From Mesostigma viride (taxonomy: Eukaryota; Streptophyta; Mesostigmatophyceae; Mesostigmatales; Mesostigmataceae), in assembly GCA_009746045.1 (NCBI GenBank), contig RPFO01000213.1, forward strand, positions 6,915,609 to 6,979,608: DNA of 64,000 bases, in the 5' to 3' direction. Positions 40,878 through 51,859 of the stretch are shown here, piece by piece. Position numbers and translations under genes: made by a program. The notes beneath the pieces were generated by a model that did no database searches, had not been told where the DNA came from, and was given only the letters and a program-made list of their open reading frames with translations. Position 1 is the stretch's first letter. Each line of letters opens with the position of its first letter.

Positions 40878-41815
40878 ATAATTATCTGACACGTATCGTT
40901 GCGTACAATATCATGCCTTGGAATACCCAAGGCTACATGATTCGTAGTTTTCACTATAGCAGTATTGCTTTTAGTAGTTTAAAAGGCTTTCATCCACTGT
41001 GCTTTCTCCTGTTTAGTTTTGTTGTTACTGCCTACAGTACATGTAGATATAGAAGGCTGTTTGCACCCCACCCCATCTTTGAGTATGAAAGTTATCACAT
41101 GCTTTCGACCGAATGTTGTAATGGCAAACACTTGAGTGCATGGGCGGGGGTAGAGTGTGTGTGTACACGTGCATGGAAAAACATTTTGAATCATAACGAA
41201 TACTGTACTACTTATGTATTATATAGCTGCTGAAGAATGTAGTAACTGCCCGGCTTTCCACACAGTCTTAGTTAATGTAGGTACTAAAAAAATAGTGCAA
41301 CATGCTCACAAGCGAGCTATGTATTTGTACTTGCCCTCAATCACGGGACGGCCAGGCATGAACACACCGGGCGTCTTCAACCTCTTCAATTCACATAACC
41401 ATATGTATAACCTATCAAATGGTCTACATGAAATAGTAATACAAGTTACATGTAACTACAGTTCAATGGTCTTTCCGAAAGCCCATTGAACTTTCGTGCG
41501 GCATTGTTTCTCTTCAAGATCTTTCATGTACACATGATTGGATCTGTATTTCGTGCACAGTGGGTGGCAAGCAAGCATTGCATGTGTAAATCAAGTTATA
41601 GTCAATTAATCACTACCTAATAAATTCTCAATTCTCTTTCACACTACGTAACTATAATGTATGTATACTACCTTTCAGTCAGCTGAACCCAGTTTTTTTT
41701 TATGGCTTTTAAGCAGATGATGCATGCTACATACAGAAAACGCTGTCATTTCACAGTCTGGCATAATTCTTCTTCCCCGCAACCACACATACAATGCGTG
41801 CATGTTCGCGTGCAG
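40878..41815. other. Intron 3, end: unassigned
   Basis: A palindrome-like 'catgccttggaatacccaaggc' lies at about 40911-40933. No gene or element is recognised before exon 4. Confidence 0.4.
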
Positions 41816-41881
41816 AACTGTGGGTATCACAGGGACCATTCCCGACGCGCTGGACGATTCACCACTCCTCGAGACGATTAA
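41816..41881 (+). CDS. LRR gene exon 4: one repeat
   Basis: The acceptor is 'gcgtgcag' and the donor is 'gtgagt'. The exon is 66 bp, reading TVGITGTIPDALDDSPLLET and then I. The TGTIPDAL core is a canonical plant-specific LRR motif. Joining to exon 3 creates a Lys codon across the junction. A complete LTR element inserted only 31 bp downstream of the donor (starting at 41913), leaving the splice site intact. Confidence 0.75.
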   Translation, partial: NCGYHRDHSRRAGRFTTPRDD

Positions 41882-41912
41882 GTGAGTCTGACAAACAACC
41901 ATACCATGTATG

Positions 41913-42422
41913 TGTTAAAAGGCATGGTGATTATTATGGGGACTTAAATTAATAATTTGTAGGTGGTGAATCATTGCCAACTTAAGCGTCAGGAGCCAGG
42001 AAAATTATTTATTACGTCCATAAGGTGTGGCTTTCCATGGCTACCTCAAGGTAGCATGAACATTGGTAATTATGGTAGGTGAGTGGTGGCGGCGGCCCTG
42101 GTATGGGCATGGGCCGACAATGGGTCGATAACGACAGCTGGTATGTTGGAACATGGTGCATGCGCATGCATGACTCGGTACGGCATGGTATGACATGCAC
42201 ATGACACAATACTATAATCTGGTGAAGATAGTGACCAATGGTCCTAGTGCCATTGTACAACTTGGCACATAGTCATAGTGTCCGTTCACGTAGGACAAAT
42301 CCCACTTAGGTACTACTATCCGAGCATATCTATTTGTTAATTAGGGCTCGAATACAGTTGCCCGTATTATAGATTTCTGCACGGTCAGCATAATGGGCAT
42401 ATTCAAGACAGGATTCTTGACA
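41913..42422 (-). repeat. LTR (left) of the intron-4 element
   Basis: 510 bp. It differs from the right LTR by a single G/A near 42055 as far as I can see. Confidence 0.9.
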
Positions 42423-44072
42423 CCCTCCTTGCACATGATGCTGTCTATAAATACAAATGCTAGATCCTGGGCGAGGGTAGTCGGGTACCTAAGTGGATTC
42501 CCTCCTTACACGACACCCTGGTCTTGATATAAAACAGCAAGAAAAATGAGGGCAAGGTTGTGTAGCCCCATATTGTCACATGGAGTGCGCCACACGAGGG
42601 TGGAGCCAAACTGGAAACAGGCTCTTAAACTGGAAAGACTGGTTGCTCAGTGTTGAGGCTGGATGCAGACTGTAGCCGGTACTGGTTGATGCCAGGGTTG
42701 CAGCTGGAAACGTTGGGTACTGGTAGCTGCTGGTAAACCGGTGACGTCAGCTGTTGTGTGTGCACACACGATCTATGCTGTGTGTGGGTACAGTTTCTTG
42801 TGTGGTGCTGGTAGTGCTACTTTGACTTGTTTGCCAACAGGTTTTGGTGCAACTTACTGCAACTACTACAAGGTGAACTGTGACGTGAGGATGTAGAGCT
42901 GGTTGCTGGACTGCTACTTGCTAGCTAGACAAGTGCGTGCAGCTGACTGCAGCTACTATCTACTCTACGCCTGTGGTGGAGAGTCATGCATGTGCTGCTG
43001 GGTGCTACTACTTCTCCTTGCTGGCTAGGCAAGTGTGGGTAGCTGCCTGCATGGACTATGCAGTGTACTCTGTTCCTGCTGGTGTTGCCTGCTGTGCTTG
43101 TTGATGCCAGTGTGATGGTGCTGATGGGACTGTGCTGTTACTGCTGCCTACATTATGGGGCAACTGGTTGCTAGTGGGTGTCTAGTGCTGGCACGTGATA
43201 ATGCAACTAGCTGTTACTGCTGCTGCTAGTGGTGCCTGCAACTAGTTAAATGTGACTGAATTATAAAACTGCAACTAGTGCTGAAAACAACGTGGGGGTT
43301 AGTGAGCACCCTCCTTAGTGTGGTGTGCAGCTGTGTCAGCAGGCTGGCCTTGAGAGCAGGACCCAGGGAATGTTCCCCTTTTTCTTGGAAACTTGGAGCA
43401 TGGCAGGCTCTGGGCTCTTGAAGTGATGACCGTTTAAAAAGAATTCCGGTTTAAAAGAATGCGCCCAAAAGAATGTTGATGCCACGCGAAATGGTGCCGG
43501 TACAAAAGAAAGACCGGTTCTCATGAAAAATTCTTGAGGTAAACAGCTCCGCCGATTTCTCGTCGATGCTCACAGCTCGCGCGGCTCAGTGGGAGCCCGT
43601 CAGTGACCCCGCGCCGATTGAACGCACTGCACTCGGCCAAAAATGTGCTGCCAGGTAAAAAATCACTGGCGCTGCCTGGAACCAGAGCCGGCACCTTTTG
43701 AGTGCCAGGCTTCAGTGCCGACGTCCCCATCACCGAAATGTTGGCGTTTGATCAGTTTCGGGCATATATAAGTATAAAAGCGTAGATCTGGCCTGCGCAC
43801 CGGAGCTTGGGAAATTCTTGACGGATTTTAGCGACGGTAGGTGTCACCCCGAATATTTGGTGTTACCACACATTGAAGTAAGTCGATTGAAAGCCTTGAA
43901 TTTCACGGTAGCATCTGCGCCATAATCATGGTCGTATCAAGTACAAGAATTCGACCAAGCTGCTCCGTATATGAAAATATAAACTATGATCAAGGCGCTC
44001 AATAAAATGTGAGCTGCCGCTTAGAGGTTGGTTAATTCCGTTGAAAGATCTTGCCCCGGACCTCCGATGCCA

Positions 44073-44582
44073 TGTTAAAAGGCATGGTGATTATTATGGG
44101 GACTTAAATTAATAATTTGTAGGTGGTGAATCATTGCCAACTTAAGCGTCAGGAGCCAGGAAAATTATTTATTACGTCCATAAGGTGTGGCTTTCCATGG
44201 CTACCTCAAGGTAGCGTGAACATTGGTAATTATGGTAGGTGAGTGGTGGCGGCGGCCCTGGTATGGGCATGGGCCGACAATGGGTCGATAACGACAGCTG
44301 GTATGTTGGAACATGGTGCATGCGCATGCATGACTCGGTACGGCATGGTATGACATGCACATGACACAATACTATAATCTGGTGAAGATAGTGACCAATG
44401 GTCCTAGTGCCATTGTACAACTTGGCACATAGTCATAGTGTCCGTTCACGTAGGACAAATCCCACTTAGGTACTACTATCCGAGCATATCTATTTGTTAA
44501 TTAGGGCTCGAATACAGTTGCCCGTATTATAGATTTCTGCACGGTCAGCATAATGGGCATATTCAAGACAGGATTCTTGACA
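44073..44582 (-). repeat. LTR (right) of the intron-4 element
   Basis: 510 bp, followed by the GTATG duplication. Confidence 0.9.
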
Positions 44583-44587
44583 GTATG

Positions 44588-45009
44588 GATGCATGGTGAA
44601 TGTAAATTTATGATGTACAGTATGGTAAGTTCACAATGTATGCATGCATGGTGCGTTGTATGTAATTGCATGTATGTAGTGGGGACGGCCTGCAAAAGAT
44701 GGAAACATAGGAAAAAGTTCACGGGTTTATATTCCGGTGTTTTTATTTTTACTGTATCGATAAAATCAATTACTACAGTAACACCGACGTCAGGTGGAAA
44801 ATGCGCCGTGCGGAGCCGCAAAAATATGGGACAACATGTATTTTTTACCTTGCCGAATAAACGCGTATATTTGTCAGAATGCGCGATTTCGATTTGAGTC
44901 TTATTTTTTTTTGGGGGGGGGGTACTGCAGCGGGCAACGCAGTGCCCAGGTTCTGACTGGGTTTCTTGGTGCGGCGTTCACAACACTTCCGAGATTTTTG
45001 CTAGAAGTA
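44588..45009. other. Intron 4 DNA between LTR element and inverted fragment
   Basis: No gene or repeat family recognised. A T-run plus G-run ('tttttttttggggggggg') lies near 44906-44922. Confidence 0.4.
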
Positions 45010-45028
45010 TAATTCCATCAATCGCATA

Positions 45029-45860
45029 GTTGCCCCATAGGCAGCAGCAACAGCAAAACAGTCTTATCACTGGCATCAACAAGCACAGTGCTCAGGCAAC
45101 ACCAGCAGCAATAGAGTACACTGCTTAGTCCATGCAGACAGCTACCCACACTTGCCTCGCCAGCAAGGAGCAGTAGTAGCACCCAGCAGCACGTGCATGA
45201 CTCTCCACCACAGGCGTAGAGTAGACAGTAGTTACAGTCAGCTGCACACACTTGTGTAGCTAGCAAGCAGCAGTCCAGCAACCAGCACTATATCCCTACG
45301 TCGCAGTTGTTGTAGTAGTTGCAGTTAGTTGCACCAGAACCTGTTGGCAGGTCAAAGTAGCACTACCAGCACCACGCAAGATATGTACTGTACCCTCACA
45401 CAGCATATGTAGATCGTGTGTGCACACACAACAGCTGACGTCACCGGTTCACCAGCGGCTGACAGTATTCAACATTCCCAGCAACAACCCTGGCATCAAC
45501 CAGTACAGTACCGGCTACAGTCTGCATCCAGACTCACACTGAGCAACCAGTCATTCCAGTCTTTACAGTTTAAGAGCCTGTTTCCAGTTTGGCTCCACCC
45601 TCGTGTGTCGCACTCCATGTGACAATATGGGGCTATACAACCGTGCCTTCATTTCCTTGCTGTTTTTATTCTAATGACCAGGGTGTCGTGTGAGGGGACC
45701 CACTTAGGTACCCGACTACCCTCGCCCAGGATCTAGCATTTGTATTTATAGACAGCATCATGTGCGAGGAGGGTGTCAAGAATCCTGTCTTGAATATGCC
45801 CATTATGCTGACCAGAAATCTATAATACGGGCAATCGTATTTGAGCCCTAATTAACAAAC
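45029..45860 (+). mobile_element. Inverted fragment of the intron-4 LTR element
   Basis: This is the reverse complement of about 42335-43165 (end of the left LTR plus internal DNA), diverged. It lies about 2 kb from the intact copy in the opposite orientation, within the same intron. Confidence 0.8.
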
Positions 45861-45975
45861 CTTTTGCCACCTGCGGCAACAGGTCTGGAACACTATTTTG
45901 CCCGGATAAACCACTTCCGAGCACCCAAGTTACTTCGGCCCTGTTGCGGCAGGTTGCAAAAGGTTCCGGCACTAT

Positions 45976-47506
45976 CAGTGTTTCTAGTACATAAGGGTTT
46001 TGGTCCGCGTCAGCCTGGCTCATTACAATTCGTTCAAGTGGCCCGCCGGAGCGGCTGTACAATTTTTCCCAGTGGGCGCGCTGCCAAGTGTACTTGTGGG
46101 CAAATTTCTAGGTGCTCTGTCACTTTGAGGTACTCAAAGTTAGGCTACGGTACAAATTCAGCGAATTTCAGCGAATTTTCAGTCGAACGAAAGGAAGTGA
46201 CGCCAACTACCAAAAATTTTTTGTTACGAATTTTCAGCCCAACACTCGCGCAAAATGAAGTGACGGCAACTACCAAAACGTTTCCGTTACAAATTTTCAG
46301 TCCCACACTTTTCGCAAATTTTAGTAGGGCTGCACGTAAGCTACCTTTCAAAATTTTGCGCAAGTATGGAACGCATTTCATTCGTCTGGAGGAACGCTGC
46401 CCGCCAACTACTAAAACCTAAGCAGCCGCTCCGGCTGGCCACTTGAACGCGAAACAAGGTGTGACTTGCTGCCGTTGGCGGCGCGTCAGATGGCTGACTT
46501 GCCGCCGTTGGCGGCGCGTCGGACTGAGCCGATGCTGCTGCTGCACTGCTGGCTGCGTTACTATCCTTCCCCCTTTTCCTCTTGCTGCGATTCAGCTCGT
46601 CTGCTGCCTTGCCTACGCCAACAATGGCCAGCACGCGGACTAGGCGCAGGCGCTTTGGCCATGTCGGCGCCGGGCCTGTTTCGGCATGAAAAAAGCTGCG
46701 ATCCCCCCAGATTTAATTTTCCCCAGTACTCCTTCCGGCGCCACCCGGGCGTCACCCAAAAACTTCCAACCCCCAGGTTGCTAACTTCGCTAGTTGACTA
46801 TCGGACTAAACCAGTAACGTTGTTAAATGTTTATACAATATTACTGACCCGGCCCGAAATTTACCAGCTACGCATCTAGTAATGGACAGAATTCTTTCTT
46901 ATGCAAACAAGTCTACAGCGTTAATAAACACACCTGGAATTCGATTCAAAGCAATCTACAAGGAAAGTATGTTCGTGTAAATCAGGCAACCTCGCAACGC
47001 TTCATCAATCAGCTCATCAATCATATTCCTAAAACCTTTGCCATCATCGAGACATCGACCATTGCCAGTCGTCCTGGGTTACAACTTTACATTCGTCTAA
47101 TACTCTCGTCACTCTCGCCGCCAAGCAGGCAAAGGGCCCGCGGGACAGACTGGCATGGGCATGATAACGGCCTACTGTACTGTAGAATCTTGAAGCATAT
47201 CAACGAACAGACCTGAACTGGTGAACTTGAATTCGTAGGTATCCAGTACGAAGTTAGCATTTCAGTGGACTTCAGTACATTAGTAGGTACCCGCTATATA
47301 TTGACCCTGCCTGACGCATAGACTCGGTGCCCATAAGTACTGACGTGCTGCCTGAATTTACGCGTCAGACGACTGACGTGCAGACAAAATTTATGCGTCA
47401 GTCGACTGATGCAGTGCCAAAATTTACGCGTCAGCTGTCTGACGCGCGGACGAAAAAGTCAGACGCGTCAGCGGCTGACGCACGTGTCCCGCTACTAGAA
47501 ACACTG
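45976..47506. mobile_element. hAT-like non-autonomous element (hAT-2), complete
   Basis: The termini are CAGTGTTTCTAGTA and TACTAGAAACACTG with a perfect 8-bp duplication, GGCACTAT, at 45968-45975 and 47507-47514. It is 1,531 bp. Internal parts are an inverted pair 'caagtggcc.gccggagcggctg' at about 46033 and about 46422, and a roughly 75-bp tandem ('aagtgacg.caactaccaaaa') at 46194-46320. A run of TGACGCGTCA-like palindromes lies at 47360-47485. No transposase seen. Confidence 0.9.
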
Positions 47507-47515
47507 GGCACTATT

Positions 47516-47577
47516 TAACCTAACTTTGGCTGATTAGTAATTGGCCGACAAAAAGTAATAAAAGCTATTCAACTAGT
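47516..47577. repeat. Half of an F hairpin
   Basis: The sequence 'ttggccgacaaaaagtaata', followed by 'aaagctattcaact', matches the right arm of F elements. The left arm and centre are missing. Confidence 0.55.
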
Positions 47578-47878
47578 GGTCAAGCCGTAATTTTATACAA
47601 GCTCGTTTGTATCCCGCTTCGTATACTCTCACGCAACGTTACTAACGCTCTCGCTTATGTTCAGTAGTGAGCTCAGCAGTACAATGTGGGCAGGCTGTGC
47701 CTTATACATCATTGTTCAAGTTGTGCTTACGTTGGCTATGTAAAGGCCGCTGCATGCATGCACTGCACCTTGGCAGTCTTTCAAGATTGCAACTCGTTTA
47801 CGGCACGTTTATGAATCACATGCTGATGCTTTCTGTATTTGCATTGCGCCGGCTGCAATGTCTGGGATGTGCCTGCAG

Positions 47879-47947
47879 GTTCGAACAGCTTGCCGTTTCT
47901 GGCACTTTACCATCCTCGCTAAGCTCGGCGTACTCACTCTTCGAATT
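47879..47947 (+). CDS. LRR gene exon 5: one repeat
   Basis: The acceptor is 'tgcctgcag' and the donor is 'gtgagt'. The exon is 69 bp, reading FEQLAVSGTLPSSLSSAYSL and then FE, with the SGTLPSSL repeat core. It is phase 2 on both sides and separated from exon 6 by a short 160-bp intron, the only ordinary-sized intron seen between LRR exons in this gene. Confidence 0.78.
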
Positions 47948-48107
47948 GTGAGTTTAGATGGAATGATCAAATGCATGGCATCGTGCTTGCATTCCCGTTC
48001 GTAGGTCGTGCCATGATGAATCGTTCGTGCACTGAGGGTGCTGCATTCACTTTTCATGTAAGCATATGAATGTACCATGTCTACAGTAGTCTGTGTTCTC
48101 TTCACAG

Positions 48108-48185
48108 CCAGGCCGTGGGTTATGAGCCTCAGTCTGCATCATTGCCAATTGTGGATAATAAGTCTTTCTGGCCGACTCTGGTTCT
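48108..48185 (+). CDS. LRR gene exon 6: degenerate repeat
   Basis: The acceptor is 'cttcacag' and the donor is 'gtaagt'. The exon is 78 bp, reading QAVGYEPQSASLPIVDNKSF and then WPTLV. The xxLPxxxxxxFxxL spacing fits a diverged LRR lacking the usual G-T/S-I/L-P. Phase 2 at both ends and strong splice sites support it. Confidence 0.65.
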
Positions 48186-48594
48186 GTAAGTAGCTGTTGG
48201 ATGAGTAGCTTGATCTCATACTGAAGTAGCTTTGTCCCAAATTATAAATGCACCTCCTGATGATCACAGTACCAGAGAGAACGCATTCCCTTTCAGTACC
48301 TGCAGGTGGCAGGTATTTGCAACTTGGTGTCGGATCCTTTATTCTTAGTTAACTCGTCTTCTGTCCCTACATACTCAGCCCTAAAATGATATGTAATAGT
48401 ACTGAGTTGGCCACTTTCAACCGCGTGTAGCGACTAGGGGGGGGGTCCATCCCATATGTTTTGATGTGGATCGGGGATATACTTGATGTCATTTTACTGG
48501 CAAAAATACATTAGTGAAAACTTGACCCAAACACCTGGAAATTACGCGGATATATACAGCACCCTTGGCGAATTTGCATTTTGCGGGGGAAGCA

Positions 48595-49115
48595 ATTACT
48601 TATTATCGGTCAATTACTAATTGGCCAACGTCTTGCGCAGGAATCGTTGGCCGATTGGTAATTGCCAGCCGATAAAAAGTAATAGCTGGACGCTATGCAA
48701 GTTAGAACCTACATGCAGCGCGTGCAGGTGAGGCGCGGTTTCGAAACCTCGTGTGGACAGTGCTGAGCGGATTATTTGGGGGAAACCGGCCTTAATAGCG
48801 GATCACGGCTGGCCGGGTCTATTTAATCGCCGCACGAGGTTACTAGATATCAAACCCACCCGGGATGAATATCGAATTAGTAATTCGATGCGGAATCAGA
48901 GATTAGGCACACAGGGTGAAATTCACCTCTGACTCCCTAGATAGCGAGCCGCCTAGCATTTCGCCCCGCGCGCAAAGGTTTAAGTTGAATAGCTTTTATT
49001 AGCTATTACTACAGTATTTGTCGGCCAATCACTTATTGACTAACATCCAGCGCAGGATGTTGGCCAAGAAGTACATGGCCGACAAAAAGTAATAGCTAGA
49101 GGCTATGCAACTGAA
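48595..49115. mobile_element. Hairpin-core-hairpin element, copy 1
   Basis: Two F hairpins (48595-48712 and 48983-49115) each have a GCGCAGGA centre and TTTTTGTCGG/TACTTATT-type arms. They enclose a roughly 270-bp core. The core carries GGTTTCGAAACCTCGTG near its 5' end (about 48737), close to a tRNA T-arm/B-box, and AGATAGCGAGCCGCCTAG near its 3' end. The core is homologous to the reverse complement of 58724-58969 and to 62180-62430. A piece of an outer-LTR end ('caCAGGGTGAAATTCACCTC') sits inside at about 48913. Confidence 0.6.
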
Positions 49116-49159
49116 ACAGCTTGCTGCTAAGATATCGACCAAAAACTCCCCAAAATATG

Positions 49160-49574
49160 AGTTAGCTGAGATACCACGAGGCTGACTTGTGGCCGGAGCC
49201 ACACAGGAGAATACAAAATGTGACCGGAGTTATTCTGGCGGAGACGGAATAACAGTGCCGAGCGCCGGTTGTGGCGCAACGCGGCGACATGGACGTACTG
49301 CGTCTCTCACGAGTCCCCTATGACTGCTGTACTACGTAACATTTGTCCGCCACGTGTCCAAGCTCTAGATGTTTCTAGACCTTCAGCACCGTTCCTACGC
49401 CCAACGTTCATCAGACTAGTTGCTGGCTACGTTACTTGCGTCCACGTTGCCGCGTGGTGCCACAACCGGCGCTCGGCACTGTTATTCCGTCTCCTCCAGA
49501 ATAGCTCCTAGAACATTTTATGTTTCCCTGTGTGGCTCCGGCCACAAGTCAGCCTCGAGGTATCTCAGCTAACT
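49160..49574. mobile_element. Foldback element, 415 bp
   Basis: The ends read AGTTAGCTGAGATACC and the reverse. The outer arms (about 130 bases, through 'ggccggagccacacagg' to 'gccgagcgccggttgtggc') pair with the right half (49455-49574). The central roughly 170 bp is unpaired. A half copy lies at 24738-25010. Confidence 0.8.
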
Positions 49575-49708
49575 ATATGTCCAAGAAAGATCTTTTCACT
49601 TAGTACATATTTGAATATATTTTGAGAAAACGTTTTCCGTCAAATATTCCGACCGGGGCGAATTTTTTACAAAACCTCAAAATTCGGTCCTAATGCACAT
49701 GTGGTAGG

Positions 49709-50180
49709 ATCGTGGTTCTCTGAACATAGTTTCTTTATAGTGAGATGGAAGGGTAGCCGCTATAGCTAGCTAGGTTATTGGGTTCACGTAACATACCTTT
49801 TGAGGCCGGTGCGGCCTGATGTGGATCAGTCGTGGCCAAAGCTTTGGCCAGTTTTTCTTGGCCAGGTGGCAGGAGCTACAGACGCTGAGATATAAACGCT
49901 GAGATATAAACGCTGAGATATAAACCTGCCACTGTCTAGGTTTCTTGGCTAATGGCGTAGTGATTAACTAGATCTAGATGCTGTCTCTCACGCAACATGT
50001 GACCTAATAGCCCCGGCAGCCTTACGTAAGCTGCCGGCAATTAGAACGCCACATTGCGTCATTTGTTCAGACGCAACATTTGCGTGGCGAAAAAATGCCG
50101 TCCGGGCCAAGGCCGCATGACACGCAGAAAAGGACAAAAACAAACCCACCTACAATAGCTAAGGTCGGCCTCTTTCTTTT
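49709..50180 (+). repeat. A1 repeat of the YR element
   Basis: Nearly identical to 55174-55605, but with three copies of 'cgctgagatataaa' (about 49886-49924) where A2 has one. Confidence 0.88.
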
Positions 50181-50266
50181 CATGAGGGCGGCGACAGCAA
50201 GCCAGGGGAAACGAGCCTCTGGTTTGACGAACCTGTACTGTCGGAGCCATTTTTGGCCCTGAGTAG

Positions 50267-50755
50267 CAATGCCGAAGGGGCGCAAGGCTACATACAGCAG
50301 GGCAGGCAACGCGCGGGGAGGACGGGACGCCCACACCGCGGGCTGCTGGCGCCAGTCACGCGCCAGTCGCCTTCAGCGCCAAAAAGAAGCAGCTCGCCAC
50401 TCTGCTCGCCAAGTGCATCAGCCCCGCAGAGGCTGCGGGGGCAGTCGAGCAGGTCTTCGGTGCCGAGGACTGGGTGACAGACGCCAGCTCGTGGAGCTCG
50501 AGCCAGCTGAAGTCTGTCGTGCAGTTGCTGGCCGATCACGTTGATGTTGCCGACGTGTTGAACGCACGTTACCCAAACGGAACGTTGGTGGCAAAACTGC
50601 TGGCCGTGGCAGATCTTGCAGCGGACAAGGAGGAGGATCAGGCGCTGCCACCAACGACACCTGCGCAACGAAAAATGAAACAGTTGGCGGCGGACCGGTC
50701 TACTACAGCCGAAAATGCACTTTTCGGAAAATTATTTAATTTTTGGCTTAGATGA
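50267..50755 (+). pseudogene. YR element gag-like region, N-terminal part
   Basis: The open frame holds FSAKKKQLATLLAKCISPAE, then a low-charge helix-like stretch with SQLKSVVQLLADHVDVADVL, and ends in the 403-bp insertion that begins near 50704. The first ATG in this frame is at 50474; an ATG at 50269 is in the neighbouring frame, so a frameshift near the start is likely. Position before the reverse transcriptase suggests ORF1/gag. No known motif. Confidence 0.45.
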
Positions 50756-51106
50756 CGTTTGGTTTTGACCCGTAATTCCCGAAATCGGACATCTTTGGGC
50801 ACTTTAGAGGCTGATCCTGAATGCTCTCATCGAGATCTATCGATTGCGCTACTTATTCTTGAGATTGGACCCCCCCTCATGCCCCCCTGTCCAACTTCCC
50901 ATTCTTTACTTACGGCTTGGTTGGCGTCAATGATTGACGTCAGAGCCATTTTCACCAGTTTTGTAACCGTAATCACACTTTACCGTAATGTACTATTATG
51001 AACTAAGGTATGTATGATCTGAAATCCTCTCGGCGAGATCTATCGATTGCGCTACTTAAAGTTTTATTCGGGGTCGATCTACGTGACCGGGTCTACCACG
51101 AGTACA
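50704..51106. other. Insertion in gag flanked by inverted gag sequence
   Basis: The gag segment 'gaaacagttggcggcggacc' (50678-50697) reappears as its reverse complement at about 51112-51133, after which the gag frame resumes. The 403 bp between them carries a 30-bp direct repeat, 'cgagatctatcgattgcgct' (50829 and 51031). No terminal repeats of a known family. Confidence 0.6.
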
Positions 51107-51134
51107 TAGACCGGTCCGCCGCCAACTGTTTCAA

Positions 51135-51787
51135 ATGGCCAAGTCGAAAGGCGCGGCCAAGGTTTCGGCAGGTGGGGGGGCTGTCGGAAAGGAAATGAGG
51201 GCGAGGTTGGCGACATCCGTTGGGGCACCTCTGGAAACCGAAAATCAGGACGAAGAGCAGGACGAGGAGGGGGACGTCGCAGCCGAGAAATTCATGCAAG
51301 GTTTGAAGGCAGCGCTGGGAGGAGTGGAGGGGGCGGGAAGCCACTTCAAGGCCTCGAAATGTGTGGCGCTGCCAAGCCGAGCCAAGAGCGTGAAATATCG
51401 GATTTCGGAGCGGGTGCTGCCGGGGGTGTTGGAGGACGCCAGCGACAATTGGATTGGAATCCGGTCGTGGGTCATGACGGTCAAGCCTGGAAATTGGCGG
51501 AACATGGAGAACAGGAAAATTGTCATGAACATTGCATTGGCCATGGACACCCTTCTCAAGGAGCTGGGCTCAGCAGCCGGGGAGCTTGTGGGCATGGAGT
51601 ACCTAATGAGGGTGGTGGCGGCCTTGCTGCAGGTGGAGGGGCAAGGAGGGGGGGGTGGAAGGTGGCCAGCCACCTCCTGCCACTGGGGGAGGAGGCTGCA
51701 CTGTCAGCCACCCCGGCTGTCAAGGCAGCCCTCCAAATTGCGATCCTCTTGGACAAGCTCAGCAAGGCTCGACAAGTAGGGAAATAG
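51135..51787 (+). pseudogene. YR element gag-like region, C-terminal part (frameshifted)
   Basis: The frame starts MAKSKGAAKVSAGGGAVGKE and includes NWIGIRSWVMTVKPGNWRNM. It shifts frame at the G-run near 51645-51660 and continues as KVASHLLPLGEEAALSA to a stop at 51787. The mixture of basic start, acidic patch and helical C-terminal part suits a gag-like protein, but the family is not recognised. Precedes the reverse transcriptase. Confidence 0.5.
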
Positions 51788-51859
51788 AATACCCGGTGGG
51801 ACCGCTCCCTTTTCCCGCTGCCATACCCACTTAGGCCAGCGTACATTGCATGGGGCAGG

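Larger units (their letters stand above)
41913..44582 (-). mobile_element. Complete short LTR retrotransposon in intron 4
   Basis: The LTRs at 41913-42422 and 44073-44582 are both 510 bp, nearly identical, starting TGTTAAAAGG and ending TTCTTGACA. The target duplication is GTATG at 41908-41912 and 44583-44587. On the minus strand TGGCATCGGAGG directly follows the right LTR (primer-binding site) and AAGGAGGG precedes the left LTR (polypurine tract), so it is antisense to the LRR gene. The 1,650-bp internal region has no pol; short minus-strand frames at 43336-43733 are not recognisable. 42530-43170 is rich in gctgct/actgct words. Confidence 0.92.
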
